From contig WPIO01000112.1 of NCBI GenBank assembly GCA_009760855.2, positions 863,501-927,500 of the forward strand: DNA of 64,000 nt, written 5' to 3'. This document shows positions 19,917 through 26,387 of the stretch, piece by piece; position 1 is the stretch's first letter; each line of letters starts with the position of its first letter. The notes beneath the pieces are model-generated. The model was given only the letters and a program-made list of their open reading frames with translations, did no database searches and was not told the DNA's origin. The position numbers and the translations under genes were made by a program. This DNA is from Cristatella mucedo (taxonomy: Eukaryota > Bryozoa > Phylactolaemata > Cristatellidae).

Positions 19917-21328
19917 GTGCGTGTGTGCGTGTGTGCGTGTGTGCGTGTGTGCGTGTGTGTGTGCGTGTGTGCGTATGTGTGTGTGTGATTTATTTTTCTT
20001 TTTTGGATCCTTCACTAGTAAATTTCTCGTCAATAAAATTAATTAAGCTTTGCAGCTATACAATTATCTAGACATGTACAGCTCTAAATATCCAAAAAGA
20101 GCACAGTAAAGCGCTATAAGAAATACACGCCTAATGATGTGTCGCTTAAATTTGTCACCACCGAAACAATGTTTCAGATTCATACCTACTTTGCTGTCTC
20201 GAACAGTAAGCCCGTTCACACTTGACTTAATCCTCACTTTAAGGTTTACGAAAACTAAAAAATTGCTCTTCGAAGGCGACTCAATGAGATCGACGAACCG
20301 AGTGAGCCACAAAGTTAGAGAATTTTACCCAACGGTCGCCTATCTGATTTAATGCAATGCCCTCGCTAAAGCGGACATCGGCGTCAGGTGCGCTCGCGGG
20401 CACGAAGTCGGTCACTGGCTGCGCTGGGCTGTAGCCTTAACGACTGCCGCCAAGCGGCCGCGAATGGCGAGCAAAGCTCGGTCCGCTCCAGCCAAGCGTC
20501 GACGCTCGGCCTTACCATGCAACCGCCGTCAGGGGCTACCACAATCGCGCTCGTAACCTTATCATGCCAGCGTGTATGCAGCGTCAACAGTACCGATCGA
20601 TGCATACGCTAGCATGTCGGCGAAGCAGAGAATTTCCTTTCAAGCCTAGACTGCACAAAGATTGAGCTAATTGAGCTCGAGTCCATGCATCACGCGGTCT
20701 TATAACGCCAGACGAAGTGTGATAAATTTTGACCAGAGAGATTGAATACAAGCTGTTATCCTTCCTGCCGAGCTCGTGAGGCGTTTGTAGACCATTGCTT
20801 TCGTCGTGCGCTGCTAAAATCCATCTCGGCTCAGCACGGTCGGCCATCTTATTGAATCTTCGTCTACCACTTTTAATGATTCTGAGCGTTGGCTCAGCCT
20901 TGCCCTACATGCGTGTTCGCTGGCTATGTGCCTACATCAACTGGTCTGCGCGAAATGATTTCGCAGCTGAATGCGGACGCTCCTAAATGCTCCAGAGAAT
21001 TTCGTATTCACTTTACTGTGTGTTTACGGTACGTTCACGTATTCTGACGATGGGCTTGCGACGTTTCCCAGGCGAGTTTGGCGGCAACCTGGCTCTGTTT
21101 CTGGGCGTCAGCATCGCCACAGCAGTCGACATCATTGAGATTCTGACGCAACGTTTTCTCATTTGGATGAGGCGGAGACGCCAAGTGGCCACAGCAACGC
21201 CGACGAACAAGCCAGGTGCCATCGGCCCGCCGGATGCAGAGGAGGCCGACGACGTGGCGACGGCGGATAAGCCAAAGAGACGTCGCTCTCTTGTCAACGA
21301 GATGCATGTAAAACTGGCCTGTCATTGA
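370..21328 (+). CDS. DEG/ENaC sodium channel gene, copy A (whole gene, spliced)
   Basis: This spans a multi-exon gene for a two-transmembrane trimeric cation channel subunit of the DEG/ENaC superfamily, which acts in the plasma membrane. Nine exons are supported: 370-605, 2485-2579, 3119-3261, 8279-8467, 8554-8706, 17442-17649, 19199-19318, 19527-19618 and 21072-21328. They give about 497 codons, close to the usual family length of 500-600. Family marks in order are TM1, the ATICNYN box after TM1, a Cys-rich ectodomain with [20 protein letters not shown] and [11 protein letters not shown], then [11 protein letters not shown] at TM2. Phases agree at every junction except between exons 6 and 7, where a linker exon of about 20-30 residues is missing from my model. 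The introns hold LINE and SINE copies. Copy B, about 41 kb downstream, confirms the exon plan. The ligand is unknown. Confidence 0.85.
606..1808 (+). other. Copy A intron 1, unique part
   Basis: The first 280 nt align with copy B intron 1 (41937-42230), including the TTAGTAGCACTCAAAACGAAC block. The rest, a GC-rich stretch with no convincing open frame, holds nothing I recognise. Confidence 0.5.
1809..2245 (-). mobile_element. LINE family 1, 3' end fragment (intron 1 of copy A)
   Basis: On the minus strand this has the end of the RT ORF, then the 3' UTR and the AGAGA..TTCTCTGAGGG hairpin-like tail ending in (ATT)n, which appears as (AAT)n at 1809-1840. It is 5' truncated and well diverged. 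Confidence 0.8.
2485..2579 (+). CDS. DEG/ENaC copy A exon 2: start of ectodomain
   Basis: The exon follows CCTTTCAG and ends before GTAAGC, entering in phase 2 and leaving in phase 1. It reads (R)[20 protein letters not shown] and on to KVSP, matching copy B exon 2 (LKKSLVHNLPEMLLVESAYM). It is 95 nt against 107 nt in copy B, a loss of four codons that keeps phase. This part of the ectodomain just past TM1 varies in the family. It is by far the most diverged exon between the two copies. Confidence 0.75.
2580..3118 (+). other. Copy A intron 2
   Basis: GC-rich. A block around 2802-2830 (TCGATTTTCTTCGCGAGC) aligns with copy B intron 2 near 43012-43035. An exon-like stretch from after TTTTTTCAACAG (2769) to CCG|GTGAGT (3070) has an in-frame stop in the host phase, so it is either intronic or a non-productive alternative exon. 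Confidence 0.35.
3119..3261 (+). CDS. DEG/ENaC copy A exon 3: first conserved Cys region
   Basis: The exon encodes a segment ending [18 protein letters not shown] and then [14 protein letters not shown]. The CxFxGxxC arrangement is the usual early ectodomain cysteine pair. It ends at AAG|GTACGG in phase 0. The acceptor is a tandem TAG-CAG (NAGNAG) site: using the first AG starts the exon at 3116 and adds one Ala in frame. From GWQ on it is nearly identical to copy B, one residue different in 33, but the first part ([13 protein letters not shown]) is not. Confidence 0.85.
3262..3564 (+). other. Start of copy A intron 3
   Basis: It begins with the GTACGGAGGAGTCG block and a run of 11 G that copy B shares, then diverges. 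Nothing else is recognised. Confidence 0.4.
3565..3920 (-). mobile_element. Degenerate LINE 3' region, family 1-like variant
   Basis: On the minus strand, features of the family 1 C-terminal ORF region are still readable (wording equivalent to SFGDRAF and LNSLP positions) but with many breaks. It resembles the variant at 44490-44705 more than the main family 1 copies. Confidence 0.45.
3921..4794 (+). other. Copy A intron 3, mostly unassigned
   Basis: No gene is recognised. An open stretch near 4198-4452 has no family resemblance and no splice partners. At about 4690-4750 a short degenerate match to family 1 LINE RT (equivalent to [14 protein letters not shown]) is visible on the + strand. 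Confidence 0.3.
4795..5030 (+). mobile_element. LINE family 2, 3' tail fragment
   Basis: It carries the family 2 3' UTR: GGTCCTGAGCTGCTACT, CAACTGCTCTCCTGACTCTG, the GTTGGCTACCGA block, and the terminal GTGGAGTTACAGACGGAGATAC. The 5' part is missing. Confidence 0.75.
5031..6058 (+). other. Copy A intron 3, unassigned, with (GAC)n and a charged open segment
   Basis: A (GAC)9 run lies at 5538-5563. Around 5290-5391 one frame is open and charged ([20 protein letters not shown]), ending at CCAG|GTACAT, and could be a decayed repeat ORF or a lost exon. I do not recognise it. Confidence 0.3.
6059..6345. repeat. (AG)n microsatellite with interruptions
   Basis: About 285 bp, largely pure GA/AG dinucleotides with interruptions near 6136-6160, 6190-6225 and 6240-6285. 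Apparent Arg-Glu or Leu-Ser repeat proteins in its frames are artefacts of the repeat. Confidence 0.95.
6346..6640. other. Copy A intron 3, unassigned
   Basis: AT-rich, no gene or repeat recognised. Confidence 0.3.
6641..6790 (-). mobile_element. tRNA-derived SINE group 1
   Basis: On the minus strand it starts GCTGGTTTGGTCCAGTCG (A-box region), then has the B-box-like GTGCTCGAGCCC, then TATGTGAAGC..AGAGATCAAGTTCTCTTAGGGCGC, a tail like that of LINE family 1. It ends in an A/T-rich run. Confidence 0.75.
6791..7234. other. Copy A intron 3, unassigned
   Basis: AT-rich sequence with no recognised gene or repeat. Confidence 0.3.
7235..7360 (+). mobile_element. LINE family 2, degenerate 3' tail
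   Basis: A diverged copy of the family 2 terminus: AAACTCTCATACACAGCACTCAC, then GAATTACAGGCAGAGATACATTAC. It is short and eroded. Confidence 0.45.
7361..8073. other. Copy A intron 3, unassigned
   Basis: No coding exon recognised. The last part (from about 7985) begins to align with copy B intron 3 near 50746. Confidence 0.3.
8074..8104 (+). promoter_or_regulatory. 31-nt intronic element identical in both gene copies
   Basis: About 175 nt upstream of exon 4 lies a 31-nt block, GAGCTGTGAATATCTCACAG and on through CGAGCTGCCTT, that is identical to 50842-50872 in copy B. It contains the inverted repeat TGTGA-ATATC-TCACA. Surrounding intron sequence is clearly less alike. A splicing or transcription element is possible; the function is not known. 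Confidence 0.45.
8279..8467 (+). CDS. DEG/ENaC copy A exon 4: FGNCFTFNF exon
   Basis: The 63-codon exon starts after CCCTGCAG and ends before GTGAAA, in phase 0 at both ends. It carries [15 protein letters not shown], which matches the hallmark T.xGxCxTFN motif of the family, then a Gly/Ser-rich loop (about residues 25-42), and [16 protein letters not shown]. The Gly-rich loop is the main difference from copy B, which is one codon shorter. The next intron is only 86 nt. Confidence 0.9.
8554..8706 (+). CDS. DEG/ENaC copy A exon 5: GLKVLIH / GFSVSP exon
   Basis: The 51-codon exon, phase 0 at both ends, lies between GATGGCAG and GTAAAT. It encodes [19 protein letters not shown], then [15 protein letters not shown]. 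GLxVxIHxxxExP and GFSVSPG are standard DEG/ENaC ectodomain motifs. By eye, 42 of 51 residues match copy B. A long TE-filled intron of about 8.7 kb follows. Confidence 0.9.
8707..9039 (+). other. Start of copy A intron 5, unassigned
   Basis: Nothing recognised between the exon 5 donor and the first LINE fragment. Confidence 0.3.
9040..9866 (+). mobile_element. LINE family 1, degenerate C-terminal RT region and tail
   Basis: Broken frames resemble family 1: GSASMSAV, then [26 protein letters not shown] and LLADLTLF, collinear with the intact copies. It ends near CATTTGAAGTGCCTAGAAAA, an eroded tail. Many stops and frameshifts. Confidence 0.65.
9868..10030 (-). mobile_element. tRNA-derived SINE group 2
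   Basis: On the minus strand a tRNA-like head with a degenerate B box (equivalent to GGTTTTGAGTCCTGC) is followed by a body with GCGATTCTTTATCGCC and AGGCTGTTGAATCGG. It is the same family as 25965-26135. Confidence 0.6.
10031..10479. other. Copy A intron 5, unassigned
   Basis: AT-rich; nothing recognised. Confidence 0.3.
10480..11103 (+). mobile_element. LINE family 1, RT fragment (first of two abutting)
   Basis: Broken RT with [34 protein letters not shown] and CFDPSQPSS. The YADD box is lost: TTCTAGGCGGATGAC gives a stop in its place. It ends abruptly where a second copy starts at an earlier part of the ORF, so the two are adjoining truncated insertions or a partial duplication. Confidence 0.8.
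11104..12810 (+). mobile_element. LINE family 1, RT copy interrupted by a 75-bp tail insertion
   Basis: It runs from the N-terminal RT region ([14 protein letters not shown]) through LSAA, GYLRASC-like broken VPQG and, after 11923, [11 protein letters not shown] to [12 protein letters not shown]. Stops and frameshifts make it non-coding. The 3' UTR is mostly deleted; AATATTATTATT follows GTGGGTCCC directly. Confidence 0.8.
11848..11922 (+). mobile_element. 75-bp minimal LINE-tail insertion with AAGCA target duplication
   Basis: Inside the LINE ORF, a copy of only the family 1 tail (ATGTAAAGCGCCTAGAAAGA, then TTCTCTGAGGGCGCTTTATC and (ATT)n) is inserted. It is flanked by AAGCA at 11843-11847 and 11923-11927. 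The host ORF resumes after the second AAGCA, which shows the exact insertion site. Confidence 0.85.
12943..13599 (-). mobile_element. LINE family 1, 5'-truncated copy nested in family 2
   Basis: On the minus strand: [40 protein letters not shown], then 3' UTR and (ATT)n end at 12943. The 5' side at 13533-13605 has a threefold repeat of an AATGCATGGACCAACTT-like unit. Confidence 0.8.
13533..13605. repeat. Short tandem triplication at a LINE 5' junction
   Basis: Three imperfect copies of AATGCATGGACCAACTT (the third with AGACGG inserted) stand at the truncated 5' end of the nested family 1 LINE. This looks like slippage or template switching during insertion. Confidence 0.6.
14391..15452 (+). 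other. Copy A intron 5, segment partly shared with copy B intron 5
   Basis: Patches align with 56340-57270: for example CATGTCAATCAAATATG at 15364-15380 and 57249-57265, AGGCATGCCGA at 15240 and 57188, and AGTTAGTGACGC-like at 14573 and 56530. No coding exon recognised. Confidence 0.45.
15453..16010 (+). mobile_element. LINE family 1, N-terminal part (between endonuclease and RT)
   Basis: The frame reads [47 protein letters not shown] and [15 protein letters not shown], then stops and shifts. At 15475-15512 the unit CCTTTGACATCGA is tandemly tripled. It lacks the RT core. Confidence 0.75.
16013..17315 (-). mobile_element. LINE family 1, 5'-truncated RT to 3' end
   Basis: On the minus strand: [18 protein letters not shown], then [31 protein letters not shown] and [13 protein letters not shown], then 3' UTR and an (ATT)n tail at 16013-16035. 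Several stops. Confidence 0.8.
17442..17649 (+). CDS. DEG/ENaC copy A exon 6: Cys-rich PPYGxC exon
   Basis: The exon follows TTTTCTGTCAG and ends GTTG|GTAAGT, entering in phase 0 and leaving in phase 1 (208 nt, the same as copy B). It encodes [37 protein letters not shown] and [17 protein letters not shown]. The spaced cysteines and CxCxPYY fit the conserved thumb/palm cysteine region. Copy A has PYGIC where most members and copy B have PYGNC. Seventeen of 69 residues differ from copy B by eye. Confidence 0.9.
17650..17934 (+). other. Copy A intron 6, unassigned
   Basis: It resembles the start of copy B intron after exon 6 (GCTAAGCGACT block). No linker exon was found here. Confidence 0.3.
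17935..18590 (-). mobile_element. LINE family 2, ORF C-terminal fragment
   Basis: A single open frame on the minus strand reads [51 protein letters not shown], then [20 protein letters not shown]. It is one of the better preserved family 2 pieces. It lacks the RT catalytic core and the 3' tail. Confidence 0.8.
18591..19198 (+). other. Copy A intron before the CPQPC exon
   Basis: AT-rich. The missing linker exon should lie here or in 17650-17934. A weak candidate after TTGACAG..GACAG (about 19054) has no donor of the right phase. Confidence 0.3.
19199..19318 (+). CDS. DEG/ENaC copy A exon 7: [11 protein letters not shown] exon
   Basis: The exon follows CTGCAG and ends TACAC|GTAAGT, entering in phase 2 and leaving in phase 2. 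It reads [20 protein letters not shown] then [19 protein letters not shown]. This matches the C.xPCxxxxYxxxxSxxxxPS block before TM2. Exon 6 leaves in phase 1, so at least one short linker exon must lie in 17650-19198; no candidate there has matching phases at both ends. Copy B has a candidate linker at 63822. Confidence 0.85.
19527..19618 (+). CDS. DEG/ENaC copy A exon 8: pre-TM2 exon
   Basis: The exon lies between TGGATTGCAG and AA|GTATGA. It enters in phase 2 and leaves in phase 1, matching exon 7 upstream and the TM2 exon downstream. It reads [20 protein letters not shown] then [11 protein letters not shown], the usual V.LxxYYxxLxxxxxxQxPxYxxxxLL(S) strand that runs into the GG of TM2. 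The joined codon A|GC gives Ser followed by [11 protein letters not shown]. Recognition rests on the motif and phase; copy B's equivalent lies outside the window. Confidence 0.75.
19827..19990. repeat. (TA)n followed by (TG)n microsatellite
   Basis: About 35 bp of TA repeats (19827-19861) run into (TG)n with regular TGTGTGCG interruptions to about 19988. It lies in the intron between the pre-TM2 exon and the TM2 exon. Confidence 0.95.
19991..21071 (+). other. Last intron of copy A, unassigned
   Basis: Open frames on both strands at 20384-20612 lie in a GC-rich patch and look like chance; neither resembles a known family. No TE recognised. Confidence 0.3.
21072..21328 (+). CDS. DEG/ENaC copy A last exon: TM2, GxS filter, C-terminal tail
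   Basis: The exon follows GTTTCCCAG in phase 1 and ends at TGA 21326-21328. It encodes [20 protein letters not shown] then [11 protein letters not shown], a textbook TM2 with GVS in the position of the GxS selectivity filter. The cytosolic tail of about 55 residues is basic after TM2 (MRRRRQ), then Pro/Ala/Asp-rich, with a second basic patch KPKRRR near the end. AATAAA motifs follow within 170 nt of the stop. Confidence 0.9.
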
Positions 21329-21463
21329 TTACTAGCGCCTTTGCGTAGCCTCGGACGGGCTCGCAAAAGTCACCTGCCTTTGCGGGCAGAACGACGGGCT
21401 GTGGAAATGTGGTTTGTCGTAGCTAGCTAATATCCGTAAGAAATCGGCAAATAGGCGTGCAAA

Positions 21464-21499
21464 AATAAAAATGAGATTGACCCTCTGAGTGCTAATAAA
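21464..21499 (+). terminator. Candidate poly(A) signals of copy A
   Basis: AATAAA hexamers lie at 21464-21469 and 21494-21499, about 136 and 166 nt after the TM2-exon stop codon. The sequence beyond about 21510 belongs to a family 2 LINE tail, so the 3' UTR probably ends here. The cleavage site is not visible. Confidence 0.4.
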
Positions 21500-21509
21500 C
21501 TCGTGACGA

Positions 21510-21850
21510 GTTCGACAGTTGGCGACAGAAGCTTTAGCTCTGCAGGTCCTAGACTGTGGAACTCGCTTCCACAATTCTTACGCAACGACAACTACCGTCC
21601 TACTGCCGACTATGGCTCATCCTTTTCAGCGGTCCTGAGCTGCTACTCACTACCTCAACTGCTCTCCTGACTCTGCTATGCTTCTCACTTTTTCTTTGTC
21701 TCGTGAGACGAAGTCTGTTGGCTACCGAGTTCGTACCGAAAGCCACTTAGGCTGTGAGTTCGCTATACAAAAATCTCCTTGGCAACATCCACATGGTCTT
21801 GATGACTTTGTGGAGTTACAAACAGAGATACATGCATACATAAATACCCT
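21510..21850 (+). mobile_element. LINE family 2, 3' end fragment
   Basis: It reads [15 protein letters not shown]-like sequence with one shift, then the 3' UTR (CCTCAACTGCTCTCCTGACT, GTTGGCTACCGA) and the GTGGAGTTACAAACAGAGATACAT end. It lies just after the copy A gene. Confidence 0.75.
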
Positions 21851-22129
21851 CTGAGAGATAATCAACTTTAATTCATACTGAGAAGCCTTGAAGTAGTTAA
21901 AGAGAACAATAACTTATAAGGGGCTCAGATTCACTTTTGAGAAGTCACAGTGTCATTTAAGATCAAGTTAAAAGTCGAGACGCACCGCTGACAATTTTTC
22001 CGCCGAGTTTTTTGTGTGCGCAATCAACCTATACCTCTGTCAAGCGTCTGATGGTTAAACGAAGATTAACCAATAGCTAATATTTTTGTTCCGAAATTAA
22101 AATGACTACTTTAATACAGGGGTCGCGGC
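21851..22129. other. Intergenic, unassigned
   Basis: Nothing recognised. Confidence 0.3.
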
Positions 22130-22700
22130 CAGCATTTATTGTGTAGCGTATGAATATAACCTGGTTATCAATCTTCAAAGTGACCTTTCAGTCGATGATC
22201 TCCACTAGCTACTCTCTAAAGTCTGTCCACTTTCAGCTACAAGCCACTGCAGAAATACACGCTTGTTTATATAAGGATACGTTAGACACGCTTGTTTATG
22301 CATTCCTGGTACCCGTCTGGATATTTGTAACTCGATACTCGCATGTCTTCCTGCTCATGCAACTATAAAGTTACAGTTCGTATGAAAATCTGCACCTATG
22401 TTCTTCCTTCGTTGATGTCGCCACTGCCATAAGCCATATCACTTCTCACCGATCTCCACACGCACCTCATCCATTAAGCAGCCTTAGGACTTCAATATTC
22501 TGTCAATCACTTTCAGGCTTCCATAACGCCTCATCCCGGCCTATCCATCCGAACTACTACTTAATAAGTCTTGGCATTTGCCACCTGCTTTAAGACTCAA
22601 GTTGCTTATGTCAAGTATCGAACCAACCAGTTCGTATACTCTGAAAGCCTGGAACTCACTCCCGGCATACGTCACGACATCCTCCGACTCTAAATGAAAT
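22130..22700 (+). mobile_element. LINE family 1, strongly decayed C-terminal region
   Basis: Degenerate counterparts of [38 protein letters not shown] and the AWNSLP region can be read with many shifts. No 3' tail remains. Confidence 0.6.
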
Positions 22701-22788
22701 TATCAAGTATCTATAGACCCACCACTTTTAATCAGACCCTTGTGCGTTTTTGAGTGCTGATACTGAGTATGCTGTTGCTGACGCACTG

Positions 22789-22950
22789 GTTTTGCCAGGT
22801 GGTTAATTGAGGTGTTCGCCTCGACCAAGGTCAAGGTAAATGCATTAGACCACCGAGGTCGTGGGCTCGAGCACCGTGACGTATGTGAAGTGCATGATGA
22901 ATATAGACTAATTTCTCTTAGAGCGCTATAAAAATATATACACTCACACA
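22789..22950 (+). mobile_element. tRNA-derived SINE group 1
   Basis: Head GGTTTTGCCAGGTGGTTAAT (A box region), B-box-like GTGGGCTCGAGCACC, then TATGTGAAGTGCATGATGAA and TTCTCTTAGAGCGCTATAAA. The tail matches the LINE family 1 tail in outline. Confidence 0.7.
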
Positions 22951-23090
22951 TCCCTACTAATTCAAGCGAGAAAGTCTGTCCGTCACGTGGCAGTATGGCG
23001 ACCAGTACTTCCTGGAGTGACCTGTAGTAGACGTCAATGACTCAGCGAAGAGAGCCCACAGGCAGTGAGCTCTAGTATATGTATGTATAG

Positions 23091-23356
23091 CGGTCATAGT
23101 CAATGTCATAGTCGATGTCATAGTCGATGTCATAGTCGATGTCATAGTCGATGTCATAGTCGATGTCATTGTCGTTGTCATTGTCGTTGTCAAAGTCGAT
23201 GTCATAGTCGATGTCATAGTCGATGTCATAGTCGATGTCATAGTCGACGTCATAGTCAACGTCATAGTCGACGTCATAGTCGACGTCATAGTCGACGTCA
23301 TAGTCGACGGTCGCGATCGTAGTCGATGTAACGATGTAACGGTCGATGTAACGGTG
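23091..23356. repeat. 12-bp minisatellite, unit GTCATAGTCGAT
   Basis: About 20 tandem copies of GTCATAGTCGAT with sub-variants in blocks (GTCATTGTCGTT, GTCATAGTCGAC), ending in GTCGATGTAACG units. The unit is a multiple of three, so all frames look open in repeats. No evidence that it is translated. Confidence 0.9.
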
Positions 23357-23696
23357 CCTTTTGATGGCAGCAAGGAAGCCCTAGTGGTGGCGACCCGTAA
23401 AAAAGATTTATAAGTACGAGGCCATAGCCCGGTCAATCCTGACCGCTGGCTACCTGTCGGCAGTGGTGAGGCCGTTCGGGATCGGTGCTCTGAGTGGCTG
23501 GTGGTCGGATAATGAAGCCTACCTGGCGGACCTCGGCATTTTCCGCAAGGAACGGGTGCCATTGCGGCGGCTGTGCGTCTCGGACGCCATTTCCGGGTCG
23601 GAAGCCGTGAGGTCCCTGTTCCTGAACCGGAAGGCTCGGGTAGCCACTGCGGCCCCGGCAGGGCAGGGCTCCTCTGGCAAAGGTACAGGGATTCTG

Positions 23697-23698
<2 letters not shown>
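23357..23698 (+). other. GC-rich open segment of unknown origin
   Basis: Noticeably more GC-rich than its surroundings. One frame is open for about 105 codons from 23383 and includes KYEAIARSILTAGYLSAVVR, DNEAYLADLGIFRKERVPLR and SGSEAVRSLFLNRKARVATA. It ends by a (TA)n run. A GTACAG donor-like site lies near 23682, but no clean acceptor opens the frame. I do not recognise the protein. It may be an exon of an unseen gene or part of a mobile element. Confidence 0.3.

Positions 23699-23761
<63 letters not shown>
23699..23761. repeat. (TA)n microsatellite
   Basis: About 60 bp of uninterrupted TA repeats. Confidence 0.95.
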
Positions 23762-23763
<2 letters not shown>

Positions 23764-24369
23764 GAGCTACTAATTAATCCCCATGCTTTCTTTACCGACC
23801 GCGAAAAATCGATAGAAATATATTCGCTTTTCTTAGGGTACAATACAATTTTCCTTATTATTGTTATCATCACTGTTACTATGTATATACTGTAGCTTAT
23901 CACGTATCTCCCATAAGCTAGCCTGCTTATTTTTCAAGTTGTCAAGTCTTCCGGCAAATATGTGTCCTGTGACCACAGATTCATAACACTTTCGTAATGC
24001 ACACGTAAATTGGACGCTGCGTAAGTGTCGGATTGGGCGACAGATTCAAGCCTACTGACACTAGCGGAATGAAACGCCGATTACAGCACAGAGAGAACGC
24101 CGGCGACCAAGGTTAGAGCGGAGGGTATTCACACACACAGCTCTCGGAGGACTTGCGACAGATAGGTTTATGCCCGCCACTGATGACGTGGGAAAAGCTA
24201 GTTTGTCGTATAATTACCTCGCAGCCTGTGAACGGCACAATTCTTTCTTTCACATTCAAACTTCCGTTTGTAACGACCTGTACAATCGTATGGCAGCCAA
24301 GGTTACTGCTAAGCAAGTTATACCCGGGCAAATAACCTCACCGTTAGTGCTGGCGAATGGCAGAACTTA
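23762..24369. other. Intergenic, unassigned
   Basis: Nothing recognised. Confidence 0.3.
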
Positions 24370-24650
24370 ATGTAATGTATCTCCATCTGTAACTCCACAA
24401 AGTTATAAAGACCATGTGGGTGTTACGTAGGAGAGTTTTGTATAGCCCACTCACAGCCTACGCGGCTTTCGGTACGCATTTGGTAGCCAACAGACTTCGT
24501 CTCACGCAACAAAGAGAAAGTGGGAAGCATAGCAGAGTCAGGAGAGCAGTTGACGTAGTGAGTAGCATAGAAGTAGCAGCTCAAGACCGCTGAAAAAGAT
24601 GTGCCATAGTCGGCAGTAGGAGAGTAGTTGTCGGCTAAAGCTCCAAAGCG
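24370..24650 (-). mobile_element. LINE family 2, 3' tail fragment
   Basis: Minus-strand end TGTAATGTATCTCCATCTGT (reverse complement of the family terminus), then the 3' UTR to the GTGCCATAGTCGGCAGTAGG block. Confidence 0.75.
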
Positions 24651-24899
24651 TTACATGTGACACATTTCCGTTGGTGCTGAGAGCTGCAGTGCATGTAGAA
24701 GACGGAAACCTCTAAAGCAGAGGACCGAGGTAATTTAGCTTGACCTTGCGTGGATGTCACTCTCTTCCGGCTACAGGAAGGTAAGAAGGCTTGCGAATGC
24801 CGGGTTCACTCACGCTCTGTAGGGGCCCTAAACCTCGATGCATGGGCGTAAACTAAACGCACATAATGGTGTTAGCTCCCGTAAGCAGAGTTTACGAGG

Positions 24900-25375
24900 A
24901 TAACAATAAAAATAATAATATATTTGTATAGCGCCATCAGAGACCCGAATCTCTTTTTGCGCACTTTACAGATGCTGTACAGGAAGCACCACCAAATGAT
25001 TGGTGGTAACATCCTCAATCATCAGGCACAGTGTAAGCAGGTACATGCACACAAAAGACGAATCCCGAAGACCCACCAAATGCTTTATAAAACCGGTTAG
25101 GTGCGTTTTTAAGCTTTTGCTTAAATGTCATGTCAGGGGACGTTGTGACGTGCGTCGGTGAGTTCCAGGCTTTAGGAGCTTACGATCTAAAGGCATGGTC
25201 TCCAAAGGTTTTGAGGTTCTTACGAGGTATGGCAAAACGATTCGAGTCAGAGTAGCCGGTTGTATGATTATTAGCCTGGTGGGGGAGTACTTCTGATAGG
25301 TAGGCTGGAGCCACCGAATGAAGGAACCTACAAGTGAATCGTGGCCGACGATTTAGATTCTCCTCCTTCTAAATC
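24900..25375 (-). mobile_element. LINE family 1, 3' end fragment
   Basis: It has (AAT)n at 24905-24925, the AGCGCC..AGAGA tail, the 3' UTR, and an eroded ORF end. Diverged from the main group. Confidence 0.7.
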
Positions 25376-25964
25376 AAAGCCGTTGTTCTGTTCTAAGTTC
25401 CTTCTGGTTTGAGCTATTACATCACATCGTTGTCAGAGAAGCCAAATCGCCTGGCTGCCGTGAACGACAATATGCTTCTACTCGAAGCCTTTCAGTAGTT
25501 GTACTAGCCGATCAATAAAAGCCCGTGACATGTAACATGAAACATGCGAACAAAACAAAAATGGCTGACGCTCTTAGGCTCTAGGTTCTATCTAGGCGCT
25601 CTGGCCAAGTCACAGAACGTCGGATTTATTTATAAGCGTGGCTTCAAGTTTCGTCTACGCACAAGGTGCGCCGCACGTCTGCATACGGAATGCACCGACA
25701 CATCCGTAAAGGCGCACGTTACTTGTCGCTACGTTTACTCGGGAAAAAATTTTCATATCTTCGCTTTAATTTTAAATTTGAATTATATCAACCTTGTCTG
25801 CAATGATGACTTCTGCAGCGAACTCAATTTCCGCTGGAGTGCGCTGGACGGCTTCCTGGGGAATTCCTCTTTTTTTAACCAGCCTCCCGCATTAGAGCAT
25901 GAAGTTGTGGGCCGGGAATGGTTTAGTCAGTTAGCCAGCTAGTCACAAACAATAAAAAAATACT
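25376..25964. other. Intergenic, unassigned
   Basis: A 132-codon frame at 25544-25942 is open on the + strand but has no recognisable motif, codon signal or splice context; not called as a gene. Confidence 0.3.
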
Positions 25965-26135
25965 AGCTGATTTAACAGCCTCTTTTTGTATAGTGACAGA
26001 AGAGCCTTCACGGCTATCCCCACCGCTTGCAGTGGCGATAAAGGATCACCCACCGCAGGATTCGAACCCACGACCTTGGGACCGAGGTCGTGAAAGCAAC
26101 CACCTTACCTAGTGAGCCATTACGGCTCACCTAGT
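25965..26135 (-). mobile_element. tRNA-derived SINE group 2
   Basis: On the minus strand: GCCGTAATGGCTCACTAGG (A-box region), then GTGGGTTCGAATCCTGC, a perfect pol III B box, then a body with CCTTTATCGCCACTGC and AGGCTGTTAAATCAGC. Best-preserved member of this group. Confidence 0.75.
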
Positions 26136-26269
26136 CAGCTAGTGAATTATTCAGCTCGTCGTTAAGTTGGTTAGCCCGGATGTGGGCGGGCCAGTCAGTC
26201 GATCAGTTTGAATGCCTGCAGGCGGTATGTCAGTCTGCCGTGTCGGCTTGCTGGCTAGTCGTTGAGCAT

Positions 26270-26387
26270 GGCGAGCTTGGCTGCAGAGTTTTGGACCACT
26301 TTAAGCGCCTAATTGCACAGATCGGAAGACCAAAGATGTAGTGAGTAAGTGAAGTCGAGACGCAATGTCACATGTGCTATTTAATCT
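26270..26387 (-). mobile_element. LINE family 1, short ORF fragment
   Basis: The minus strand reads the region equivalent to LDFTNSLLTG..AIRRLK..QNSAA, with shifts. Confidence 0.5.

Noticed and set aside
19740-20071. His/Thr or Cys/Val repeat ORFs
   Set aside because: Product of the (TA)n/(TG)n microsatellite.
23091-23340. CRISPR-like array
   Set aside because: Units are directly tandem without unique spacers and the genome is eukaryotic.
22957-23562. Minus-strand 201-codon ORF with Met-Thr-Ser-Thr repeats
   Set aside because: Mostly the 12-bp minisatellite; the non-repeat ends have no recognised domain.
25544-25942. 132-codon ORF as a gene
   Set aside because: No motif, no paralogue and no splice context; chance open frame cannot be excluded.
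26040-26120. True tRNA gene
   Set aside because: A and B boxes are present but the body lacks a tRNA cloverleaf and repeats elsewhere; it is a SINE head.
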